From: an uncultured Clostridium sp.
GTDB lineage: Bacteria > Bacillota > Clostridia > TANB77 > CAG-508
Length of the DNA: 34,270 nucleotides
Reading direction: 5' to 3'
Assembly: GCA_945874585.1 (NCBI GenBank)
Contig: CAMCHB010000001.1
Span: forward strand, 1-34,270
Shown here: one piece after another, positions 24,379 to 32,962 of the stretch
Position numbering within the stretch: the stretch's first letter is position 1
Layout of the letters: each line of letters starts with the position of its first letter
Program-made: the position numbers and the translations under genes
Notes under the pieces: model-generated
What the model saw: the letters and a program-made list of their open reading frames with translations, nothing else
What the model was told of the DNA's origin: nothing
The model's database searches: none

Positions 24379-25125
24379 ATGGAAAAAGAGAATTATCAGG
24401 ATCAAATTGAAGGAAGAAATGCGGTATTGGAGTTGTTAAATTCAGACCGTGAAATCAATAAAATTTTAATTCAAACCGGAGAAAAACATGGTTCTATTCG
24501 TAAAATCATAGCGGTTGCAAAAGAAAAGAAAGTGTTGGTTCAGATGGTTGATAAAAACAAAATGGAGCATATGGCACAGACCCCAAGTTACCAAGGGGTA
24601 ATTGCCATGGTAGCACCTTTTCATTATGCGACCATTGAGGATATTTTACAAGAAGCAAAAAATCGTCAAGAAGATCCATTGGTTGTTATTTTGGATGGAA
24701 TTGAAGATGTACACAATTTAGGTTCTATTATTCGTACAGCTGAAACAGCCGGTGTACATGGCGTCATTATTCCAAAAAGAAGAGCTGCTAGTGTGAATGC
24801 TACTGTTGTAAAAACATCAGCAGGAGCGGTTCAGTATATGAAGGTGGCAAGAGTGAACAATTTAAATGATGCGATTAGCCAGTTACAAGAAAAGGGCTTA
24901 TGGATTATTGGAACCGATATGGCAGTCAAGACAAAATATTATGAACAAGATTGGAAAGGACCAATGGGTATCGTGATTGGAAACGAAGGAACTGGCATGA
25001 GTCAATTGGTAAAAAAACATTGCGACGGATTGGTTCATATTCCGATGAAAGGAAAAATTGATTCTTTAAATGCATCTGTATCAGCTGGTATTGTTTTATA
25101 TGAAGCCTTAAAACAAAGAGGATAA
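24379..25125 (+). CDS. rlmB: 23S rRNA 2'-O-methyltransferase RlmB (SpoU family)
   Basis: SpoU-family enzymes methylate ribose 2'-OH groups; RlmB acts on G2251 in the peptidyl-transferase region. The 248-residue protein has the N-terminal substrate-binding domain (IEGRNAVLELL, then QTPSYQGVIAMV) and the knotted SPOUT domain with motif 1 DGIEDVHNLGSIIRTAE, motif 2 MGIVIGNEGTGM and motif 3 IPMKGKIDSLNASVSAGIV. The ATG at 24379 follows AAAAAGGAGAAG; an earlier in-frame ATG at 24352 lies inside lepA. Paralogues such as TrmH are less likely because of the RlmB-type N-terminal domain. A terminator follows. Confidence 0.92.
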   Translation: MEKENYQDQIEGRNAVLELLNSDREINKILIQTGEKHGSIRKIIAVAKEKKVLVQMVDKNKMEHMAQTPSYQGVIAMVAPFHYATIEDILQEAKNRQEDPLVVILDGIEDVHNLGSIIRTAETAGVHGVIIPKRRAASVNATVVKTSAGAVQYMKVARVNNLNDAISQLQEKGLWIIGTDMAVKTKYYEQDWKGPMGIVIGNEGTGMSQLVKKHCDGLVHIPMKGKIDSLNASVSAGIVLYEALKQRG

Positions 25126-25133
25126 AAAGAAAA

Positions 25134-25172
25134 AGCATGGGCACAATAAATGTAAGCTCATGCTAACTTTTT
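25134..25172 (+). terminator. Rho-independent terminator after rlmB
   Basis: AGCATGGG (25134-25141) pairs with CTCATGCT (25157-25164), with one G-T pair and a 15-base loop, and is followed by AACTTTTTG. Confidence 0.7.
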
Positions 25173-25183
25173 GCCCAAAATCA

Positions 25184-25212
25184 TTGACAAATGTCGAAGA
25201 ATGTAATATGAT
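25184..25212 (+). promoter_or_regulatory. Sigma-A promoter of the dtxR-suf operon
   Basis: TTGACA (25184-25189), a 17-base spacer and TATGAT (25207-25212), near-consensus, 32 bases before the regulator start codon. No terminator is seen before the end of sufU, so it probably drives all six genes. Confidence 0.75.
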
Positions 25213-25229
25213 GTTAGCGCAGCCTAACA
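25212..25229 (+). promoter_or_regulatory. DtxR/IdeR-like operator over the suf start site
   Basis: TGTTAG and CTAACA flank six bases. The core TTAGCGCAGCCTAA matches the IdeR/DtxR half-site core TTAGGTTAGCCTAA at 11 of 14 positions. It overlaps the last base of the -10 and the expected start point, ideal for repression by the adjacent gene product. Confidence 0.55.
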
Positions 25230-25243
25230 AAGAGAGGTGAATT

Positions 25244-25724
25244 ATGGAACTTACGAATTCCTTAGAAGAGTATTTAAAAACGATGTATGTATTACAAAAT
25301 ACAGAAGGTCAGATTCGTGTAACCGATATTGCACGTAAATTGGATTGTACCAAACCGAGTGTTAACCGTGCTCTGAACACCTTAAAATCCAATGGACTTG
25401 TTCACTATGAGGCATATGGAAAAATTGCATTAACACGGAGAAGGAACCAAAAAGGCGAAAGCCATTATGAAACGATACGATACCTTAAAATTGTTCTTGC
25501 ATGAAGTCATTGGAGTTGAGGAAAAAAGGGCAGAAACAGAAGCTGACCTAATGAAACACAATGTTTCAGAAGATACGATTCAAAAATTAGAACATTATAT
25601 CAAAGAAATGTTAGATTTAAACGATTTGCATTGTTGCTATGATGAAACAAGTACGAAATGCAAACAATGCCATAAAATAGAGACAAGAATGCGTATAAAA
25701 AATAAAATAGAGAAAGGAAAATAA
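25244..25724 (+). CDS. DtxR-family metal-dependent regulator, needs a +1 frameshift at CGG 25436-25438
   Basis: DtxR/MntR/IdeR regulators bind Fe or Mn and repress operons for metal or Fe-S homeostasis. Frame 0 starts at ATG 25244 after AGAGAGGTG and encodes the winged helix SLEEYLKTMYVLQN, RVTDIARKLDCTKPSVNRAL and GLVHYEAYGKIALT, then CGG. Frame 0 continues as non-family sequence (RRNQKGESH) to a stop at 25502-25504. Skipping one base after CGG gives IALTR-EGTKKAKAIMKRYDTLKLFL and HEVIGVEEKRAETEADLMKH, the normal dimerisation/metal domain, ending at 25722-25724 (159 residues). The C-terminus carries a Cys cluster, LHCCYDETSTKCKQCHK, that could bind a metal or Fe-S cluster. It lies 4 bases before sufC. 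An 86-residue helix-turn-helix-only product is possible without the shift. Confidence 0.85.
25436..25439 (+). other. Putative +1 frameshift site CGG-A in the DtxR-like gene
   Basis: The context is ACA CGG AGA AGG in frame 0 and ACA CGG (A) GAA GGA after the shift. Arginine plus skip gives ALTREGTKK; slippage at ACA with the C skipped gives ALTGEGTKK. The surrounding sequence is not a homopolymer. It is the same codon and shift direction as in divIVA. Confidence 0.6.
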
Positions 25725-25728
25725 CCAA

Positions 25729-26472
25729 ATGGAGAATACATTATTAAACATTCAAAATATACACGCTAGTGTAGGAAAAAAGGAAATCCTAAAAGGATTG
25801 GATTTAAAAATTAACAAAGGCGAGGTACATGTTATCATGGGACCAAATGGAGCAGGAAAATCTACTTTGGCTAATGTCATTTTAAATAATCCTATGTATG
25901 TCAAAACCGAAGGAACTATTACATTTGATGGAGATGATATCACCCATTTAAGAACCGACGAAATTGCCAAAAAAGGTGTTTTCATGTCTTTTCAATCACC
26001 AGAAGAAATACCTGGTATTTCTGTTACCAATTTCTTAAAATATGCTAGACACAATATTACAGGAGAACCAGTTAAGATTTTCGCCTTTAAAGAAGAATTA
26101 AGAAAGTATATGGAAGAATTACACATCAATCCTAAATATATGGAAAGAAGCTTGAATGTTGGCTTTTCCGGAGGAGAAAAAAAGAAAAATGAAATTCTTC
26201 AAATGCTTGTTTTAAAGCCAAAATTAGCTATCTTAGATGAAACAGATTCAGGGCTAGACGTGGATGCTATCCAAACCGTTTCAAAAGGAATTGAAATGTT
26301 TAAAAAGGATGACAATGCTATTTTGATTATTACACATGGTACCAAAATATTAAAAGAATTGCATGTTGATTATGTTCATGTTTTAGTGGATGGCAAAATT
26401 GTCACAACCAGCAATGGGGATTTGGCAGCTGAAATTGAAGAAGAAGGATATAAAAAATATAGAAAGGCGTAG
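25729..26472 (+). CDS. sufC: Fe-S assembly ATPase SufC
   Basis: SufC is the ABC-type ATPase of the SufBCD scaffold that builds Fe-S clusters in the cytoplasm. The 247-residue protein has Walker A GPNGAGKST (38-46), the Q-loop MSFQSPEEIPGISV typical of SufC, the signature GFSGGEKKKNEI, Walker B LAILDETDSGLD and the H-loop ITHGT. There are no membrane helices. It begins 4 bases after the DtxR-like gene and is followed by sufB after 3 bases, so the whole set is one transcript. Confidence 0.96.
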   Translation: MENTLLNIQNIHASVGKKEILKGLDLKINKGEVHVIMGPNGAGKSTLANVILNNPMYVKTEGTITFDGDDITHLRTDEIAKKGVFMSFQSPEEIPGISVTNFLKYARHNITGEPVKIFAFKEELRKYMEELHINPKYMERSLNVGFSGGEKKKNEILQMLVLKPKLAILDETDSGLDVDAIQTVSKGIEMFKKDDNAILIITHGTKILKELHVDYVHVLVDGKIVTTSNGDLAAEIEEEGYKKYRKA

Positions 26473-26475
26473 AAA

Positions 26476-27879
26476 ATGAAAGATAAAACAAAGGTAGAGG
26501 AAATCAATCGAAATATATACGATATCAAAAATAAAGATGAATATCAGTATAAAATGAAAAAAGGCTTAAGCCGAGAAATCATCGAAGAAATTTCTCGTCA
26601 AAAAAAGGAAGCAAAATGGATGAGAGATTTTCGACTAAAAGCCCTAGAGACTTATGAAAAATTGGAAATGCCAACCTGGGGACCATCTTTGGAAGAACTT
26701 CATATGGATGAAATTGCTACTTATGTAAAACCAAAGGGAAATATGAGCGATAATTGGGACGATGTACCAGAAGATATAAAACAAACTTTTGATGTATTAG
26801 GAATTCCAGAAGCAGAGAAAAAATCCTTAGCAGGTGTGGGAGCACAATACGATTCTGAAGTGGTTTACCATAGCATGAAAGAAGATTTGCTAAAACAAGG
26901 TGTTATTTATACCGATATGGAAACAGCAGTACGCGAATACGAAGATTTGGTGAAACAATATTTTATGAAATGTGTTCCAGTATCTGATCATAAATTTGTT
27001 GCTTTGCATGGAGCTGTTTGGTCAGGCGGATCTTTTGTGTATGTACCAAAGGGAGTGCAAGTAGATATTCCACTCCAATCTTATTTCCGTTTAAATTCTC
27101 CAGAATCGGGTCAATTTGAACATACTCTTATTATTGTGGAAGAAGGAGCTCGCTTGCATTTTATCGAAGGATGTTCAGCTCCTAAATACAATAAAGTCAA
27201 TCTACATGCTGGATGTGTTGAGCTATTTGTGAAAAAGAACGCTTATTTACGTTATTCAACCATTGAGAATTGGTCTAAGAATATGTTAAACCTAAACACC
27301 AAAAAGGCAATTGTTGAAGAAAATGGTCAAATTGATTGGGTAACCGGTTCTTTTGGATCTAAGATTTCAATGCTTTATCCGATGAGTATTTTAAAAGGAG
27401 AAGGAGCTAAGACAGAATTTACAGGTATCTCTTTTGCTGGAAAGGGACAAAATTTGGATACAGGATTTAAGGTCGTACATTTGGCACCACATACCTCTTC
27501 TGTTGTTAATTCAAAATCTATTTCGAAAAATGGAGGAGTTGCAACCTATCGTAGTTTGGTACAAATAATGCCACAAGCCAAAGATTCTAAATGTACGGTA
27601 TCCTGTGAATCCTTGATGTTAGATAGTATTTCTCGTTCAGATACCATTCCTGTTAATGATGTACGAACCGAAGAAGTGGAATTGTCTCATGAAGCAAAAA
27701 TAGGAAAAATTAGTGATAAATCTATTTTTTACTTAATGGCAAGAGGTTTGTCAGAAGAAGAAGCAAAAGCTATGATTGTTAGAGGATTTGCTTATCCAAT
27801 TTCCAAAGAATTACCAGTTGAATATGCAGTGGAAATGAACAATTTAATCAATCTTGAATTAGAAGGGAGTATTGGATAA
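26476..27879 (+). CDS. sufB: Fe-S assembly scaffold SufB
   Basis: SufB forms the scaffold core with SufD and holds the nascent cluster. The 467-residue length is typical. Family signatures visible include GLSREIIEEISRQKKEAKWM, PKGVQVDIPLQSYFRLNS, ALHGAVWSGGSFVYVPKG, EGCSAPKYNKVNLHAGCVELF, FTGISFAGKGQNLDTGFKV, the parallel beta-helix repeats, SCESLMLDSISRSDTIP and the C-terminal helix GLSEEEAKAMIVRGF. The Cys residues in EGCSAP and SCESL are typical cluster-assembly candidates. Its stop overlaps the sufD start (TAATG), giving translational coupling and matched stoichiometry. Confidence 0.96.
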   Translation: MKDKTKVEEINRNIYDIKNKDEYQYKMKKGLSREIIEEISRQKKEAKWMRDFRLKALETYEKLEMPTWGPSLEELHMDEIATYVKPKGNMSDNWDDVPEDIKQTFDVLGIPEAEKKSLAGVGAQYDSEVVYHSMKEDLLKQGVIYTDMETAVREYEDLVKQYFMKCVPVSDHKFVALHGAVWSGGSFVYVPKGVQVDIPLQSYFRLNSPESGQFEHTLIIVEEGARLHFIEGCSAPKYNKVNLHAGCVELFVKKNAYLRYSTIENWSKNMLNLNTKKAIVEENGQIDWVTGSFGSKISMLYPMSILKGEGAKTEFTGISFAGKGQNLDTGFKVVHLAPHTSSVVNSKSISKNGGVATYRSLVQIMPQAKDSKCTVSCESLMLDSISRSDTIPVNDVRTEEVELSHEAKIGKISDKSIFYLMARGLSEEEAKAMIVRGFAYPISKELPVEYAVEMNNLINLELEGSIG

Positions 27880-28937
27880 TGAATGAATTGATATTAAATA
27901 AGACGCCGATGAGAACCTCTAGAAATTTTGGTATGAATGAAATTAAAGTAGCAGATGTAGAGATACCAAGCCAATTAGAAACTTTTGATGCGGTTCAGAT
28001 TGTTAATCCAAATCCACAGGTAACCATTACCCGTCAAACAAAGGAAGAAACGATTGCCTATGGTGTGGGAGAAATGATGGTTCAGCAAGTGCAAGAACAC
28101 TCTAATTGTCGTATGCATATAAATATTGTAGGGAAAACACAAGATACAATCTTTCTTGGCTTTCCATGCAGTGCAAAAGAAAAAAATTTGGTAGAATATA
28201 TTCAAATTGAAGCGGAAGAAAATGCATCTGCTCATCTGGTATTACAATATAGTTCAGAAGACGAAGATGTATTTCACAATGGTATGTGTACCGTTGTGGC
28301 ACACAAAAATGCCAATATTTCCATTACGTTTTTGAATTTATTAGGCCAAAATGCCAATCATTTTTATACGTTCCAAAATGATCTACGAGAGGGAGCTCAT
28401 TTGAATTATACCATGGTAGATTTCGGTGGAAAAAATCGTATCACTAATTATTATACCAAAGAGGCAGAAAATGCCGTCAGTCAATTGGATACGATTTATA
28501 TCGGAGAAAACAAGGAACGATTGGATTTAAACTATATTACAGAATTGTTTGGCAAACAGTCAAAAGTGAAAATGAATGTACAAGGTGCTTTAAAAGATGA
28601 GGCTAAGAAGAATTTTAAAGGAACCATTGACTTTAAAAAAGGTGCTTCTCAGGCGGTTGGTTCTGAAAACGAATATTGTATCTTACTTTCCGATCATGTA
28701 AGATCTAAATCATTGCCAATGCTACTATGTTCTGAAGAAGATGTCGATGGAGAGCATAGTGCAGCTGCTGGAAAAGTAGATGAAAAAGAATTGTTCTACT
28801 TGATGAGTCGAGGTTTTAGTTATCAAGAATCTTTAAAACTAATGGTAAGAGCAAGATTTCATAAAGTGATTCAGAAATTAGAAGACGATTTAAAAGAAAA
28901 AGTATTGAAACAAATCGATCAAAGATTAAAGGATTAA
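27879..28937 (+). CDS. sufD: Fe-S assembly protein SufD
   Basis: SufD is a paralogue of SufB that pairs with it and is needed for iron entry. The 352-residue protein is somewhat short for SufD (often near 400 or more), with a variable N-terminal half and the conserved beta-helix core and C-terminus, including ILLSDHVRSKSLPMLLCSEEDVDGEHSA (here seen as separate motifs DHVRSKSLPMLL and DVDGEHSAAAGKVDEKELFY) and MSRGFSYQESLKLMVRARF. It overlaps sufB by one base, and sufS follows after 20 bases. Confidence 0.92.
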   Translation: MNELILNKTPMRTSRNFGMNEIKVADVEIPSQLETFDAVQIVNPNPQVTITRQTKEETIAYGVGEMMVQQVQEHSNCRMHINIVGKTQDTIFLGFPCSAKEKNLVEYIQIEAEENASAHLVLQYSSEDEDVFHNGMCTVVAHKNANISITFLNLLGQNANHFYTFQNDLREGAHLNYTMVDFGGKNRITNYYTKEAENAVSQLDTIYIGENKERLDLNYITELFGKQSKVKMNVQGALKDEAKKNFKGTIDFKKGASQAVGSENEYCILLSDHVRSKSLPMLLCSEEDVDGEHSAAAGKVDEKELFYLMSRGFSYQESLKLMVRARFHKVIQKLEDDLKEKVLKQIDQRLKD

Positions 28938-28957
28938 AAATGAAAGGATGGAAAATT

Positions 28958-30178
28958 ATGAAAGCAGAAGATATTAAAAAAGATTTCCCTATATTTGATA
29001 ACAATTCTATGGTCTATTTAGACAGCGGTGCAACATCACAAAGACCAAGACAAGTTATCCAAAAAATTGAAGAGTTTTATCAAAACGAAAATGCAAATCC
29101 TCATAGAGGTTCTTATAAATTAAGCATGGAGGCAACCGAAGCTTATGAAGGAGCTCGTGCCAAGGTGGCTCAGTTTATTCATGCCAAACATCCAGAAGAG
29201 ATTATTTTTACCAAAAACGCAACAGAGGCCTTAAATTTAATTGCCTATTCTTATGGAATGGACAATGTAAAAAAAGGTGATGAAGTGGTAATTTCCATTA
29301 TGGAACATCATTCTAATTTGGTGCCATGGCAAAAGGTAACCAAGGTAAAAGAAGGCACATTAAAATATATGTATATCAATGAGAATTATGAATTGGATCG
29401 TGCTGAAATTGAAAAGAAGATTACAAAGCAAACAAAAATTGTAGGAATAGCACAAGTATCCAATGTTTTAGGAACCATAAATCCAGTCAAAGAAATCATT
29501 GAAATAGCTCATAAAAATGGTGCTGTTGTAGTAGTGGATGTATCTCAAAGTATACCTCATATGAAAATTGATGTGCAAGATTTAGATGCTGATTTTGTTG
29601 TCTTTTCTGGACACAAAATGTTGGCTCCTTTGGGTATTGGTGTGTTATATGGCAAGAAAAATCTTTTGAATAACATGACGCCATTTTTAATGGGAGGCGA
29701 CATGATTGAATATGTGTACGAGCAAGAAACAACCTTTGCTCCTATTCCTAACAAATTTGAGGCTGGAACTCAAAATGCTGGTGGTGCAGTCGGATTAGCA
29801 GCAGCTATTGATTATATCAATTCAATTGGTTATGAAAATATTCATGCTATTGAAACAGAAGTGCTAGGTTATGCCATGGAAGAATTGAAAAAATTAGATT
29901 ATGTGGATGTTTATAGTACCAATTGCTTAGATCATCATTCTTCTGTTATTTCTTTCAATATCAAGGGAATTCATCCACATGATGTGGCTAGTATTTTGGA
30001 CTCTGTCAATGTAGCCATTCGTTCTGGTAATCATTGTGCACAACCATTGCTTCGCTTTTTGAAATTGGATTCTACTTGCCGTGCAAGTTTTAGCTTTTAC
30101 AATACCAAAGAAGATGTGGATCGTTTAATAGCGGGTATCAAAAAGACGCATGATATGTTTGCACAATATACCAAATAG
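28958..30178 (+). CDS. sufS: Cysteine desulfurase SufS
   Basis: SufS is a PLP enzyme that takes sulfur from cysteine and hands it to SufU. The 406-residue protein begins MKAEDIKKDFPIF and shows YLDSGATSQRP, NPHRGSYKLS, MEHHSNLVPWQ, the PLP-binding lysine in SGHKMLAPLG (K220), FEAGTQNAGGAVGL and the active-site cysteine in RSGNHCAQPLL (C360). The usual second His of RxGHHC is Asn here, a minor variation. The ATG at 28958 is selected because AAAGGA stands 9 bases upstream and homologues start here; an ATG at 28940 would add six residues. sufU follows closely. Confidence 0.96.
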   Translation: MKAEDIKKDFPIFDNNSMVYLDSGATSQRPRQVIQKIEEFYQNENANPHRGSYKLSMEATEAYEGARAKVAQFIHAKHPEEIIFTKNATEALNLIAYSYGMDNVKKGDEVVISIMEHHSNLVPWQKVTKVKEGTLKYMYINENYELDRAEIEKKITKQTKIVGIAQVSNVLGTINPVKEIIEIAHKNGAVVVVDVSQSIPHMKIDVQDLDADFVVFSGHKMLAPLGIGVLYGKKNLLNNMTPFLMGGDMIEYVYEQETTFAPIPNKFEAGTQNAGGAVGLAAAIDYINSIGYENIHAIETEVLGYAMEELKKLDYVDVYSTNCLDHHSSVISFNIKGIHPHDVASILDSVNVAIRSGNHCAQPLLRFLKLDSTCRASFSFYNTKEDVDRLIAGIKKTHDMFAQYTK

Positions 30179-30199
30179 AAGACAAACGGAGGGAAGAAA

Positions 30200-30631
30200 A
30201 TGGATGAGTTAACACAAGTATACAATGACATTATTATGGAGCATAGCATGAATTCCTATAATCGAAAAAAAATGGCAAACCCAGATTTCGTGGAAAAGGG
30301 ACACAATCCCAATTGTGGTGATGAAATTGAACTAGAAGTTAAAATGGATGGTGATCGTATCGCAGATATGACATTTACAGGGCATGGATGCGCGATTTCA
30401 CAAAGTTCTACTTCTGTCATGATTGATGTGCTAAAAGGCAAGACCATAGCAGAAGCAAAAGAATTGATTGCTACGTTTATAGGAATGATTAAAAGAGAAA
30501 TCAAAGATGAAGATGAGTTAGCAAAATTAGATGAAGCAATTGCTTTTCGTAATGTAGCGAATATGCCAGCCAGAGTAAAATGTGCTTTATTGGCATGGCA
30601 TACCATGGAAGATCTATTAGAAAAAAAATAA
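30200..30631 (+). CDS. sufU: Zn-dependent sulfurtransferase SufU
   Basis: SufU accepts persulfide sulfur from SufS and passes it to SufBCD, the Gram-positive counterpart of SufE. The 143-residue protein has the three Cys and the Asp expected of the zinc site: C39 and D41 in NPNCGDEIEL, C64 in GHGCAISQSS and C128 in ARVKCALLAW. It also retains the SufU-specific insertion before the last Cys (GMIKREIKDEDE). GGAGGGA precedes the ATG. It is the last gene of the operon, with a strong terminator right after. Confidence 0.95.
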   Translation: MDELTQVYNDIIMEHSMNSYNRKKMANPDFVEKGHNPNCGDEIELEVKMDGDRIADMTFTGHGCAISQSSTSVMIDVLKGKTIAEAKELIATFIGMIKREIKDEDELAKLDEAIAFRNVANMPARVKCALLAWHTMEDLLEKK

Positions 30632-30633
30632 AC

Positions 30634-30667
30634 AAGGGAGAATAGCAAAATGGCTATTCTCTTTTTG
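30634..30667 (+). terminator. Rho-independent terminator of the suf operon
   Basis: GAGAATAGC (30638-30646) pairs perfectly with GCTATTCTC (30653-30661) and is followed by TTTTTG; the stem can extend through AAGG/TTTT pairs. Confidence 0.88.
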
Positions 30668-30670
30668 CTA

Positions 30671-30699
30671 TTGTAGACTTGTTTCATTTATGATATAGT
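30671..30699 (+). promoter_or_regulatory. Candidate promoter of recD2
   Basis: TTGTAG (30671-30676), a 17-base spacer and TATAGT (30694-30699) preceded by TGA, an extended -10. It lies just after the suf terminator. Confidence 0.5.
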
Positions 30700-30726
30700 A
30701 ACGAAAGAAAGGAAACGAGAAAGTGC

Positions 30727-32940
30727 ATGGAATTAAAAGGTCAATTAGAAGAATTTATTTATCAAAATGAAATGAATGGTTATAGCATTGGCATTTTGGA
30801 TACAGAAGAAGAAAAGGTGACAGTAGTTGGCTATTTGCCTTTTATTAACAAAGGAGATACTTTAAAATTGTTTGGAAAATATGTTATCCATCAAGAATAT
30901 GGTCGTCAATTTAAGATCGATACATTTGAAAAAGTGCTTCCGGAAACATTGGAGGGACTAGAAAAATATTTAGCCAGTGGTATTGTAAAGGGAGTAGGAC
31001 CATCAACTGCTAAAAAAATTGTAGAAACTTTTCAAGATAGTACATTAGCAGTGTTGAAACAGGAACCAGAAAAACTAAGTCAAATCAAAGGGATTTCACA
31101 TGAAAAAGCCATCAGTATAGCAGAAGAATTCAACGAAAAATGGGAGTTGTGGCAGATTGTTGGCTTTTTAGAACGATTTGGAATTAGTACAGCTAATTGC
31201 AAAAAAGTTTACGATGCACTAGGAAAAGATGCTATTGAAAAAATTGAAGCAGATCCGTATCTTTTAATTGATATTACGTATGGTGTGGATTTTAAGCGAA
31301 TTGATAAAATGGCAATGGAAATTGGGATTGATTCTATGAGTCCGAAACGAATCGAAAGTGCCATTAAATATGCTTTAAATCTGGCTGGCAATAATGGGCA
31401 TACCTGTGTGCTACAAGAAAATTTGAAACGATTTGTGCAAGATTTATTGCATCTGCCAGAAGAACCCATCCAAAATGCGATGATCAATTTAAAAGCCAAA
31501 AAACAGATTATGGTATTGGAAAAAGAAGAAAGCAAATGGATTTATCTTTATCCTTGTTACCAAGCAGAAGAAAATATAGCGGTTCATTTGTGTGCTTTAT
31601 TAAAAAGTAAAAATACCAAAAAAGTGAAAAACATCCAAAAAGAATTGCATAAGCAAGAAGTTCAATTTCAGATTGAATTGTCAGAAAAGCAAAAAGAAGC
31701 CATTGAAATGGTTAATGAACATAATGTTTGTTTGATAACAGGTGGGCCAGGAACTGGTAAAACAACGATTATTAAAAATATCATCCAATTGTATCAGACA
31801 CAAAAAATGAAAGTGGTTTTGTGTGCTCCTACGGGAAGAGCAGCCAAAAGAATGACAGAAGCAACAGGCGAAGAAGCCAAAACGATTCACCGCTTATTGG
31901 AAATAGGAAAAATTGAAGAAGAGAAAAACTTTATGGTGGATTATGATGTAGCACCAATCGATGCAGATGTTATTATTATTGATGAGATGTCAATGGTGGA
32001 TACCTATATTATGAACTATGTTATGAAGGCTATCTATTTGGGAACCAAGCTTGTTTTAGTTGGAGATGAAAATCAATTACCATCTGTAGGACCTGGGAAA
32101 GTATTAAAAGATATGATCGAATCAGGTCGTATCCCAACTGTATGTTTAAATAAAATTTTTAGACAAGCAGCTAAAAGCCAAATCATTGTGAATGCCCACC
32201 AGGTGAACCAGGGCCTTCCTTTTATTGAAAAGAAAGAAATGGAAAGTGATCACCAAGAAGACTTTTTCTGGATTCACGAATCTGTTCCAGAGCGTATGTT
32301 GTATCACGTTTTGTCACTTTCCAAAGATCGCTTGGCACAATATGGAGATTATGAATTTTATCGTAATATCCAAGTGTTAAGTCCAACTAAAAAAGGCATG
32401 ATGGGAACCAGAGAATTAAATCAACAATTGCAAAGTTTATTAAATCCACCGGAAAACGGAAAAAAAGAGAAAAAATACGGTGAAATTGTGTTTCGTGAGG
32501 GAGATAAAGTGATGCAAATCAAAAATAATTATGATATTATATGGGAGAAAAATGGTGATCACTATGAAACTGGTTCCGGTATTTTTAATGGAGAGATGGG
32601 AATTCTAAAAAAGATTGATGAAGAATCCAAACAAGTAAAAATTGTATTTGATGATGATAAAATTGTGTGGTATACTTTTAACGAATTGGATCAAATTGAA
32701 CATTCTTATTGTATTACCATTCACAAATCGCAAGGAAGTGAATTTGATGTTGCTATTTTGGTAGTGCCCAATACCTATGCTATGTTATTAAATCGAAATT
32801 TATTGTATACAGGTATTACGAGAGCTAAAAAAATGTTGGTTTTAATTGGGGGGCAGGATACCATTCAACATATGATTCAGAACACTAATATAAAGCAGAG
32901 AAATACGGGACTAGCTTATTTGATTCAGCAAGTGAAATAG
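30727..32940 (+). CDS. recD2: RecD2 family ATP-dependent DNA helicase
   Basis: RecD2 is a 5'-3' superfamily 1B helicase of bacteria lacking RecBC, active in replication-fork and mismatch-repair processes. The 737-residue protein has an N-terminal OB-like region (1-75), tandem helix-hairpin-helix segments (IVKGVGPSTAKKIVETF, then KLSQIKGISHEKA), Walker A GGPGTGKT (K345), Walker B IIIDEMSMVDTYIM, motif III LVGDENQLPSVGPGKVL, LNKIFRQA, and the C-terminal motifs SYCITIHKSQGSEFD and LLYTGITRAKKML. The ATG is preceded by AAAGGAAACGAG with rather long spacing. comFC follows after about 20 bases. Confidence 0.95.
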   Translation: MELKGQLEEFIYQNEMNGYSIGILDTEEEKVTVVGYLPFINKGDTLKLFGKYVIHQEYGRQFKIDTFEKVLPETLEGLEKYLASGIVKGVGPSTAKKIVETFQDSTLAVLKQEPEKLSQIKGISHEKAISIAEEFNEKWELWQIVGFLERFGISTANCKKVYDALGKDAIEKIEADPYLLIDITYGVDFKRIDKMAMEIGIDSMSPKRIESAIKYALNLAGNNGHTCVLQENLKRFVQDLLHLPEEPIQNAMINLKAKKQIMVLEKEESKWIYLYPCYQAEENIAVHLCALLKSKNTKKVKNIQKELHKQEVQFQIELSEKQKEAIEMVNEHNVCLITGGPGTGKTTIIKNIIQLYQTQKMKVVLCAPTGRAAKRMTEATGEEAKTIHRLLEIGKIEEEKNFMVDYDVAPIDADVIIIDEMSMVDTYIMNYVMKAIYLGTKLVLVGDENQLPSVGPGKVLKDMIESGRIPTVCLNKIFRQAAKSQIIVNAHQVNQGLPFIEKKEMESDHQEDFFWIHESVPERMLYHVLSLSKDRLAQYGDYEFYRNIQVLSPTKKGMMGTRELNQQLQSLLNPPENGKKEKKYGEIVFREGDKVMQIKNNYDIIWEKNGDHYETGSGIFNGEMGILKKIDEESKQVKIVFDDDKIVWYTFNELDQIEHSYCITIHKSQGSEFDVAILVVPNTYAMLLNRNLLYTGITRAKKMLVLIGGQDTIQHMIQNTNIKQRNTGLAYLIQQVK

Positions 32941-32962
32941 CGGGGGCAGTTAGGAGTTGCTA

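Noticed and set aside
25467..25724. Separate small gene for the C-terminal half of the regulator
   Set aside because: No ribosome site at the internal ATG, and the sequence continues the DtxR family directly from the upstream frame.
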